Shown: one piece after another, positions 27,056 through 35,942 of the stretch
Position numbering within the stretch: the first letter of the stretch is position 1
Layout of the letters: each line of letters begins with the position of its first letter
Assembly: GCA_943704415.1 (NCBI GenBank)
Contig: CALSCO010002414.1
Location: 1 to 54,906 of the forward strand
Direction: 5' to 3'
Length of the DNA: 54,906 nt
DNA from: Parvularia atlantis
Taxonomy: Eukaryota; Opisthokonta; Rotosphaerida
Notes under the pieces: model-generated
Told to the model about the DNA's origin: nothing
What the model saw: the letters and a program-made list of their open reading frames with translations, nothing else
Database searches by the model: none
Program-made: the position numbers and the translations under genes

Positions 27056-28032
27056 ATGGCCGCGACCGAGCTCGCGCCGTCGGCCTCGTCCGGCAGCCTC
27101 TCGAGCGCGGGCAGCGGCGCGGCGCGGGCGCGGCGCTTCAGCAAGGCGGTGCGCGCGGGCGCCCGTGTGGCGCGGCCGTGTGCGGGCGTGACCGGCTGAC
27201 GGATCTGTGGGTGCGCGTGCGCAGACGACCGAGTGGACGTTTACGGAGCGCGTCGTGCGAAAGGCCGCGCCACCGCAGGGCCTCGGGCTCGACGTCGTGC
27301 CGGAGGAGGACGGAATCCGCGTGACGAAGGTCGTGCCGGACGGCCCCGCGGCCAAGGCGGGTGGATGGTGTGCACGGCAGGGCGGGATGCGTGCCTTTGT
27401 TGACGCCGCGCAGGCGCGTGCACGACCTGATCGTGCTCGTGAACGACGAGAAGGTGGTCGGGCGCACGGACGAGCAGAAGATCGCGCTGCTGTCACAGCT
27501 GCCGGCCGACGCCGACGCTCGCCTCGGCGTGCTGCTGCGCGCGTTCGACGACAACGGGCAGTACCGCGCGCGTCCGTCCATGACCGTCATGACCGAGTAC
27601 CTCGTGGACGAGGTCACGGTCACGCGCGCGCCCGACGGCCTCGGCATGGACGTGCTCGTGACGGGCGACGGCGTGATCGTGGACGGCGTGGTGCGGGGCG
27701 GCGCGGCGGCCGCGACGGGCCTCGTGCGCCTCAACGACCGCATCCTCACCATCAATGGCGCAAGCGTCGCCGGCAAGACGCAGCAGCAGGTGGTCGAGAT
27801 GCTCAAGGGCGAGCCGGGCGCGCAGGTTGTGCTCACACTGCTCACGCCCAACTACCTCCACGCCCGCCACCGCAACGACCGCGGCGCCGCGCCGCTCACC
27901 GTGCCCGACGTGCTGCCCGCTGTCGTCACCGCACCTGCCGCGCCCGAGGCCGCCGCTGCCCCCGGTGCCGCACCCGCACCAGACGCGCCCGCGCCCAAGA
28001 CCGCGCCCGCCGGCGGGTGTGTGATTGCGTGA
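27056..28032 (+). CDS. Double PDZ-domain protein with C-terminal CaaX box
   Basis: About 282 residues, three exons. A short Ser/Ala N-tail (MAATELAPSASSGS) is followed by a first PDZ domain: TEWTFTERVVRK, QGLGLDVVPEEDGIRVTKVV, GPAAKAGGW..HDLIVLVNDEKVVG. A second PDZ follows: EVTVTRAPDGLGMDVLV, GVVRGGAAAATGLVRLNDRIL, QQQVVEMLKGEPGAQVVL. The Ala/Pro-rich tail ends GGCVIA*, a textbook CaaX prenylation signal. This predicts a membrane-tethered scaffold. PDZ calls are by the characteristic GLGLDV/GLGMDV loops and terminal helix. Targets unknown. Confidence 0.8.
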
Positions 28033-28140
28033 GCGGCGTGCTATGTTTTGTCAGGGGGGCGGGCGACCGACATCGTTTTGACAACAGCGGCGAGCGTGGA
28101 GCCGTTGAGGAAGGACGACTATGCTTTCTGGGCTGCCGCG

Positions 28141-30545
28141 TCAGTACGAGCAGATGTAGAACACCCTGCGCGGCGGCGGGGGCGCCGTCAGCACGGGCAC
28201 TGCATCCGCGCGCGCACGACGCACTTGGGCAGCTCAAAGCCGTTGAACTGGCTACCCGCGGCCTTGGAGTACGCGCCCATGTTGGCGAAGAAGAGCCAGT
28301 CGCCCACCTGGAGCTCGGGCATGTCAATGTCGGTGCAGATCTGGCGTGGGGCGCGCGTAAGGCGGGAGCGCGCGCGCACGGTGCGCAGCGACGCACGCAG
28401 TCGATCGAGTCGCAGGTCGGGCCAAACACCGTGCTCTTGTGCTCCTTGCGCTGCTGCTCCTCGCTCAGATCCGTCTCCTGCTTGAGCAGCACCGACGGGC
28501 GCGGCTGGGCGTGGTCGTAGAACTACGCGGCGAGCGCAGTCACGCGAGCCGCGCCAGCCCACATGAGCGCGGCCCAGCAACGCACAATCATGTTCATCGA
28601 CCCGTACAGGCCGTCCGAGATGTAGTACATGTACGACGGCTCGGTCTCGACCTCGTCGCCGACCTCGTTGATGTAGCTGCGCTTGACGCGCCGCGAGACG
28701 ATGTTGGCGGCCAGGGTCATGCACTCGGCGGCAAAGTAGCGGCCTGGCTCGGCGATCACATCGACCTGACTCGGCCCGCGTCAGCGCGACGCGGCGCGCT
28801 CGCACCCGCACACGCCGCGCACCGACGGCGGGAACAGCTCGTCGATGAGCGGGCGCACGCAGTCGGTGATCTCCGCAAACGACAGCGCGCCCTCGTCCGA
28901 GCCCGGGAAGCCACCTGGCGCGCCGTTGTCAGCTGACACAGCACGCCGCGCAAGGCGCCGCGCACCGCCGATGTCGAGCAGGCGCATGTCAAAGCCCTCC
29001 TTGATGCAAAGGTCAAAGACGGCGCGGGCCTGACGCAGCGCCAGCTCGTACGCCTTGACCGTGAAGCAGCCACTGCCGACGTGGAAGCTCACGCCGACGA
29101 TCTTGAGCCCGAGCTCGCGCGCGAGGCGGGCGAGTGGGCCGCAGTCGCCAAAGTACGCGCCAAACTTGGAGCCGAAATTGCACACGGCGGCCTGGTTGTT
29201 GGGCGGGAGGATACGCAGCACAAGCTGTGCGCGCGCGTCAGGCATCCGCGGCAGGCGCCCACACGCGCGCTCGCGTGCCTCGGCGTCTGGGAAGATCTTC
29301 TTGATCTTGTGCAGCTCGGCATCGTTGTCAAACGTCATGAGCTTGACGTTGTTGTCGCGCGCGAACGCGATGTGCGCTGCGCACGCCACGCTTGATCAAG
29401 ACGCGGAAACGCACACAGCCACGCGCGCGGCGGACGCACACAGCGGCTTGCACGGGTTGGCGTAGATGATCTTCTCGGGCGGGGTGCCGAGCTCGAGCGC
29501 CAGCTGCGTCTCGGCCTGGCTGGCCACGTCGAAGCCGGTGCCGAGCACGGTCAGTGTCTTGAGCAGGACCGGGTCCGGGCTGCACTTGATGGCTGCCGTG
29601 TGAGCACGTGCGTGTCATCCGGTGAGGACGGCGTATTGTGCGAGCGCGCGCACCGTAGCGGATGCCGACGCGCGGCAGCAGCTTGCGCCACTGCTTGTAC
29701 TTGCGCAGGATGACGTCGACGTCGAGGATGTAGAACGCGGTCTCGTAGCCGCCGCGGACCTGCGAGGCGCGCGCGCTAGGTGTTAGTACGCCGAGCCGCG
29801 CTCGCGGGGGCTGTTGCGCGCCTTCTCGCGCAGACGCGTGGTGATGTCGGCGCCATCGTGCACCTCCATTACCTCGAAGCCGGCCTGGCGCAGGCCCGCG
29901 AGCACCTTCACCTTGGAGCGCTCGAGGCTCTCCTCGTCAATCTCGATCGAGACGACGTCGCGGTTGATGAGCTTGTCTGCGCGGCGGTGCGCTCAGCCCA
30001 CGCACGACGCACGACGCACAACGCGCGTCACGCCCCGCGCACGCACCGATGTCGGCCGTGGCCTCGAACGCCAGGCCCACCTCCTGCTCCACGAGGTCGC
30101 GGATGGCCGCGTTCGGGACGGTGCCGCTGTTGAGGATGACCACCTGGTCGTCGGCGTCGTTGGCGTCGCCACGCGCCTCGTCGCCGTTCTCCTGCGCCCG
30201 CTCGTCCCCCTCGGGCACGTCGTCGAGGTTGCCGTGGCTGTGCGTGCGCGAGCCGTGGCCGTCGTCCTCGTCATCCTTGGCGTCCTGTGCCTCGCTGCTT
30301 CCGTCATCAGCCGCGGCACTTTCTTTCTCTCCCTCCGCCGCGCAGGCGGCGCACGGGGCGCACCGGGTGGCGGGGGCGATCTCGATTACCGAGTTGGCGC
30401 GCTTGCGCTGGATCACACCCGCCTTCTCGAGCTGCTCGACCAGCAGTTGCTGCTGCTCCTCATCGGCCGCGTCGTCGTCCGAGCGCGGCGGGAACGTGAA
30501 CACGGCGTAGGCAGGCGACTTGGACAGGCGCTCGACGTCGGCCAT
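28141..30545 (-). CDS. ODC: Ornithine decarboxylase with long N-terminal extension
   Basis: PLP enzyme making putrescine, the first step of polyamine synthesis. The catalytic part (about 28141-29760) is standard: [18 protein letters not shown], the PLP lysine in [63 protein letters not shown], the catalytic Cys in GPTCDSID, and [13 protein letters not shown]. It ends FYICSY*. Upstream is an acidic extension of about 220 residues starting [18 protein letters not shown] and running to AGFEVME. It is joined by an intron (29760-29863) with a TACTAAC branch site. One intron (29225-29278) uses a GC donor. No Met precedes the catalytic part, so the extension must be part of the same gene. Extension function unknown; in yeasts the ODC N-terminus acts in degradation. 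Confidence 0.88.
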
Positions 30546-30701
30546 GCAGCGGAGGGGCTTGTCTGGCGGGCTTGGGGCTACGCGGGCTGGGCTGGTGCGG
30601 CTGGGTGCGGCTGCTGCGGGCGCGGCGGAGGCGCGCGAAAGTCGCAGCGTGGCCCTGATGTACAGCTGTGCTGCGTACACAGACTTCGCCGGCCGATGGC
30701 C

Positions 30702-31973
30702 TCAGTCGCTGCGCCGCCGCCGGAACGTGAAGAACGTGTAGCTCTCGGTGCCCTGGTAGGTCCAGTCGCGCGTGTGGTAGCGGCCCGTCAGCGTGCGGTC
30801 GACGGCCTCGCGCGCCACGTCGAACCCGCGCCGCTCCATCTCGGTCACGAACGCGCTCACGCCGTCGCGGTCGTCCGACAGTACCAGCAGCGCCTCGCCG
30901 TCCGGACGGAGGTAGTACTGGATCACGTTGGCCAGGCTCGTGATCGAGAGCATGTTGTAGCAGATCTGCGCCGCGTACTTCTCATCAGCCGCGCGCACGC
31001 ACGTACGCAGACTGCGCGTGCGTGCCGCACCTCCGCGCCCAGAATGAGGTCGACGGGCGGGATCAGGTGATTGGGCTGCACAGGCCCGCCACCGCCGCCA
31101 TCGCCATTGCTGCTGCTGCTGCTCGCGTCCACGCGGGCCAGCCGGCACAACCCGTCGGCGTCGGCTTTGTGGGCGCAGTCACAGCGGAAGCGCGTGGTCT
31201 GCTGCGGCCCGAGCCGGTGCTGCGCGTGGCAGGACGCGGCACACGCCGCGCAGCAGCCGCTGTCGGCGTCGCCCGGGAAGCAGTCCTCGCAGTGCTGCCA
31301 CGGCTGGCTTGCGAAGCGCCGGCCGTGCTCGACGCGCGAGCAGCGTGCCAGTGGCTGCGCGGGTGCAGCGGCGTCCGTTCGCGCGGCAGCGTCACCGGCG
31401 TGGCCCTTCGCCGGCACCGCGAACCAGTCGAGGAAGCCGGCCTCCACAACGGGGCGCAGGTCGCGGCGCAGGCCCGGGTCGTCGCGGTCGCCGCCCTCGT
31501 CGCCGCTGCTGCCGCTGTCGCTGCTGTCGCGTTCGTCGGCCTCGCGCGAGTTGAGCGCGGCGTTGTACGCCAGGTTGTCAACGAGCTCGCGGATGTACTC
31601 GGTCAGGTACACGCGCCGGGACATGCAGCGCGCGGCGACGATGCCCGGCAGGCCACAGCCGGCGCCGAGCTCGAGCACGGTGCGGTCGCGCACGAGCGCG
31701 CGCTCGCGGAAGATGCGCCGCGCGAGCACGACGGAGCCGTCCCACCTGCCCGCGCCGCCGTCGTCAATGCCCCGCAGCGGGCATCGCGATCTGAACGCAC
31801 AGCGCGCATCCGAGGCCGCCGGCGATCATATTGAGCTCGCGGATGTGCACGCGGTACGCGCGCGCGCCGTCGCCCAGCGGGATGCGGCGCCGCGCGAACG
31901 GCTTGGCCAGCGCGAGCTCCTGCCAGTCGACGCGCACGCCGGCCTCACCGAGGCGCTCGCGCCCGCCGAGCAT
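30702..31973 (-). CDS. Class I SAM methyltransferase with an inserted UBR-type zinc finger
   Basis: About 387 residues, three exons, start MLGGRERLGEAG. It belongs to the METTL21/FAM86-like family (Methyltransf_16): IRELNMIAGGLGC, ALWDGSVVLARRIF, motif I VLELGAGCGLPGIVA, acidic LTEYIRELVDNL, then strand 4 as PPVDLILGAEV, continuing YAAQICYNMLSI. Between strands 3 and 4 lie a Ser/Asp-rich loop and a Cys/His block (about 31135-31350): RCSRVEHGRRF, WQHCEDCFPGDADSGCCAACA, SCHAQHRL, RFRCDCAH. This matches the UBR box, closest to that of UBR7. Family members methylate lysines of elongation factors and chaperones; the substrate here is unknown. It ends YTFFTFRRRRSD*. Confidence 0.78.
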
Positions 31974-32009
31974 GTGTACGCGGTGGCTGTTTACTCAACT
32001 GCAACTGCG
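31974..32009. promoter_or_regulatory. Shared divergent promoter, methyltransferase / uL29m
   Basis: 36 bp between opposite start codons, with a TTTACTCAACTGCAACT patch. Confidence 0.4.
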
Positions 32010-32696
32010 ATGGCATACACCCTCGCAAGGCGTGTCGCGGTCCTCGCGCGCGGCCCGGTGTTGCGACGCACGGCGGCGACGGCGGCGGGTGCGGCGGGGC
32101 GGCCGCGCACGGGGCTCGACCTGTTCTTTGAGGACATCGAGCGCGACAGCGAGGGCAAGCCCAAGCCCGTGCCGACCGGTGCGTCGCCCGCTGGGCCGCA
32201 CCCGGCTGCTGAGCGGCCGCGGGGGTGGCCAGGGCGCGCGTGGTCGGCGTCGGAGCTGCGCACGCACACGTTCGAGGACCTGCACAAGCTGTGGTATGTG
32301 CTGCTGCGCGAGCGCAATCTGCTGGCGACGCGCAAGCACGACGAGCGCTTCACGGGTGAGGAATTTGCCGACTCGGGGCGGCTCAAGAAGGCGCGGCTTG
32401 TAACCCACCCGCCCTCCCTGCAGCCAGTCTGACCGCGGTGTCCCGCGCAGGTGCGCAAGTCGATGGCCCGCATCAAGTTTGTGCTGCACGAGCGCAGCCT
32501 CGCCTTCAAGAAGGCGCAGGAGATCCTCCGCAAGCAGCAGGGCCTGCCCGAGCCCGACGCGCCCAAGACGCCGCTGCCGCCCAACAGCAAGCGCCTGCGC
32601 AAGATGGTCCGCGGGCCGCGCGGAGGCGTCGGCGCCACGCGCAAGTACCTGCCGCCCAAGGAGGCCCGCGAGCGCGCCGCCGCCGCCAAGGCCGAG

Positions 32697-32733
<37 letters not shown>

Positions 32734-32816
32734 AGACCGCCGGCGCTGCCGAGGTCGTCGCGGCCGATGCAGCGCCGCCAGCCGACGCCCCGGCACCCGC
32801 ACCGAGCACACCGTGA
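32010..32816 (+). CDS. MRPL47: Mitochondrial ribosomal protein uL29m (MRPL47)
   Basis: Large-subunit protein of the mitochondrial ribosome, about 231 residues, three exons. N-terminus MAYTLARRVAVLARGPVLRRTA is a basic amphipathic mitochondrial presequence. Then TGLDLFFEDIE and KPVPT|GRAWSASELR, the family signature THTFEDLHKLWYVLLRERNLL, and a helical KSMARIKFVLHERSLAFKKAQ. The Ala/Pro C-tail is low complexity. The split at PTG|RAWS is supported by phase. Convergent with NDUFS1, stops 78 bp apart. Confidence 0.92.
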
Positions 32817-32894
32817 GCGCCTGTGGCCCTTGCAGACAAAAAGCACGACACGGACACACGCACACCAGGAGACATTCGGAGACAAAGGCGCCGT

Positions 32895-35800
32895 CTATGC
32901 CACGGCCGCGCGCGGCTCCTCGTCCGCGCCCTGGCGGGCCGACGCGGGTGTGTACGCGGCCGAGCACTTGGCCATGGTCTGGGACGCGCGCGAGATGGCG
33001 TCGGTGCGGTAAAAGTCGCGGATGGCCTGGACGCGCGCCCAGTCAGCGGCGTCGCACAACGCTGCGCGGCGCAGGAACGCACCAGCGTGAACGGTTGCGC
33101 CGAGGCCTTGACCGACGGCGGCGTCTGCAGCAGCGCGCGGGCGCCAAGCGCGGCGAACGACGACTCCTCGACGGCGCCGACGACGCCAAAGTGCGGCGCG
33201 ATCTGCCACGCGATGCGGTCAGACAGCAGCCGCAGCGTCGCGCGCGCTGTCGTGCCTGCTCCATTCGGTGCCGCAGCTGCTGCACAGAGTCGTACGGGAG
33301 CGTCAGGCCGAGCACCTCCGACAGCGCGCGGACGATCTGCCAGTCCTCGCGCGCGTTGCCCGGCGGGCTGACTACGGCGCGTGTGCGCTGCACCCGCCCC
33401 TCCGTGTTGACGTACGTCCCGGCCTTCTCGGTGTAGGCCGCGCCCGGCAGGATCACGTCCGCGTAGTTGGCACCGACGTCGCCGTGGTGGCCCTGCGCGC
33501 CCGGCCGCGTCAGCGAGCGCCGCCGTGCGCGCCGCCGCCGCGTAGCGCGTGCCTGATAGATCACAAAGCTGTCCTTGGCGACGTCCTTCGCGCTGATCTC
33601 GTCCGCGCCCAGCAGGTACAGTACACGGTTGTAGCCCGGGCGGCCGATCGTCGCGTGCACGCCCGGCTGGAAGTTAATGTCGAGCGCGGCAGCCTTGCTG
33701 GCGCTCTGGCGGCAACGCCGCTCAGCACGGCAAACACGCAGCGCACACGCCCCACGCACCCGGTGCAGCGTCGCCAGGCCGTTCCAGCCGTCCTTCTGGA
33801 TGCTTGTCCACGTGGTCATGTCGGCCAGCGCGGCGTAGATGGCCGGGGCGTCCTCGCGCTGTGCCACGTCGGCGCCGACGAGCACGAGCGGGCGCTTGGC
33901 CGCGGCGAGGCGCTTAGCAAACGGCGACGAGCGGTTCTCCTGCGGCCACGGTCACGCCCTCGCGCCACGCCCGGAGGCGAGAGCGCGCGCACCTTGGCGA
34001 GGAACTTGACGAGATCCGCGGGCGACGTGCCGAGGTGGTCGTACTCGCAGGTGAGCTTGACGCGCGGGCCGACGAGGGCAACGTCAAGGCCGCGGTGAAT
34101 GAACGACTGCGCGGCGGCGTGTCAGTGGAGCCGTGCACGCGCGTGTGGCGTCCGGCGTCCGGCGTCCGGCGCACCTTGCGGATGCGCGCGTTGAGCACGG
34201 CGGCCTCATGGCGCGGGTTCGAGCCCACGATCAGCAGCGCGTCAGCCTCCTCGACGCCCTGAATGCCGCAGTTGAGCAGGTAGCTGGACCTGTCAGTCGG
34301 CGCAGTGTCAGCGCACGCAGAGCGGGCACGCAGAGCAAACCGCAAGTCAACGCCGTGCGCGGCCGAGCCCCGCTCGCCGTCGTAGAGCAGGTTGGATGAG
34401 CCCATGCGGTTGAAAAGGTCCTTGAGCGCGACCATGCTGCGCGTGCGCGCGTGCACAAAGTCAGGTGCCGGTGGCGTGCGTGCGACCTGTGCGCGCGTGC
34501 CTCTCCGCGTCGGCCAGCTGCCCGGCGATGGCGGTCATCTGGTTGCCCGGCACGCTCGCGATGTTGGCCGAGATGTGCGCAAAGGCCTCCTCCCACGTCA
34601 CGCTCACGAACGAGTCGTCGTCGGTCCTACAGTACCGTCAGCCGTCGCGCGGGGGAAGCACATTTCGCACGTACCTGATCATTGGCATGGTCAGGCGCTG
34701 GCGCTTGAGGCCGTCGTAGGAGAAGCGCGACTTGTCCGAGATCCACTCCTCGTTGACCTCCTCGTGGAGGCGCGGGAGCACGCGCATGACCTCGACGCCG
34801 CGCGCATCGACGCGGATGTTGGAGCCGACGGCGTCGTGCACGTCGATCGACTCGCTGTGACGCAGCTCCCACGGGCGCGCGTGGAAGGCGTACGGCTTTG
34901 ACGTGAGCGCGCCGACGGGGCAGAGGTCGATGATGTTGGCCGACAGCTCCGAGTCGAGGATCTTCTCGACGTAGGTGCCGATTTGCATGTCGTTGCCGCG
35001 GCCACTCGTGCCGAGCTCCTCCGCGCCAGCGACCTCGTTGGCGAAGCGGACACAGCGCGTGCAGTGGATACAGCGGTTCATCGATGTCTTCACCTGCGCG
35101 CGCCCCCTGTCAGGCCTAGCGCACACGCACACAGCGCGCGGGCGAGTTGCGCACGAGCGGGCCAAAGTTTTTGTCCTCCACGGCGCGCTTGCCCGCCGCA
35201 AACTCAAGGAAGCGTGAGCGGTCCGAGCCGTAGACCATCGACTGGTCCTGCAGGTCACACTCGCCGCCCTGGTCGCACACTGGGCGCACCCGTCAGCACG
35301 GCAGTGGCAGTGGCGGCGGGCCGGCCGGCAGCAGGAGGGTCGCGCACCGGGACAGTCGAGCGGGTGATTGGCCAGGAGGAACTCCATTACGCCCTCGCGT
35401 GCCTTCTTGACCATGGGCGTGTTGGTCTTGACCTGGGGGGCGGCCGACGTGAGCAAGCGCGCAGGCGCACGACGGCGGCGCACCTTCATGCCGGCGCCGA
35501 CGGGCATGGCGCACGAGGCGATAGGCTTGGCCGTCTTCTCGACCTCGACGAGGCACATACGGCAGTTGCCGGCAATGGCCAGACGCTGCGCCCCGCGCGT
35601 GAGGCGCACGGAGGGCCGTGTGGGGCAGGCCGGCGCGCACCTCGTGGTAGCAGAAGCGCGGGATTTCCACGCCGGCGACCTCGCACGCGCTGATGATGGG
35701 CGTGCCGGGCGGGACGGCGACCTTCTTGCCGTCGACCTCGAGCTCGATGAGCGGCGGCGCGGTGGGCGCGGCCGCGGGCACCTGCGCCGTGGCGAGCGAG

Positions 35801-35922
35801 CGCTTGACCGCGGCTGCCGTGCGAGGCGCGTGCGCAAGGCGTGCGCGCGGGTCAGCGGCGGGGACGGCGGGAGGGCGCGGCGCACCCTGAGCGAGGCGAC
35901 CGGCACGGGCCCGTACAAGCAT
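32895..35922 (-). CDS. NDUFS1: NADH:ubiquinone oxidoreductase 75-kDa subunit (complex I)
   Basis: Iron-sulphur core subunit of the complex I N-module, imported into mitochondria. About 750 residues in about a dozen exons. Start ATG at 35922 ([13 protein letters not shown]) with a basic presequence containing KRSLATAQ. First [2Fe-2S] region: [22 protein letters not shown], then [17 protein letters not shown]. [4Fe-4S] regions: [14 protein letters not shown], and [19 protein letters not shown]. The rest follows the molybdopterin-like domain: [51 protein letters not shown]-terminus [16 protein letters not shown] is a family hallmark. All cluster cysteines that I can place are present. Confidence 0.94.
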
Positions 35923-35942
35923 CCTTTGTGCTTCAATCTGCA
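35923..35942. promoter_or_regulatory. 20-bp gap between divergent start codons (NDUFS1 / SECISBP2)
   Basis: 20 bp separate the minus-strand ATG (35920-35922) and the plus-strand ATG (35943-35945). Confidence 0.45.

Noticed and set aside
29783-30545. Independent protein ending GSAY* upstream of ODC
   Set aside because: ODC has no start Met of its own and its first catalytic exon is preceded by TACTAAC...CAG, so the upstream frame must be its N-terminus; the stop lies within the branch site.
29783-30545. Antizyme-like domain fused to ODC
   Set aside because: A faint likeness (helix then GFEV) to antizyme was noticed but key antizyme residues and order do not match.
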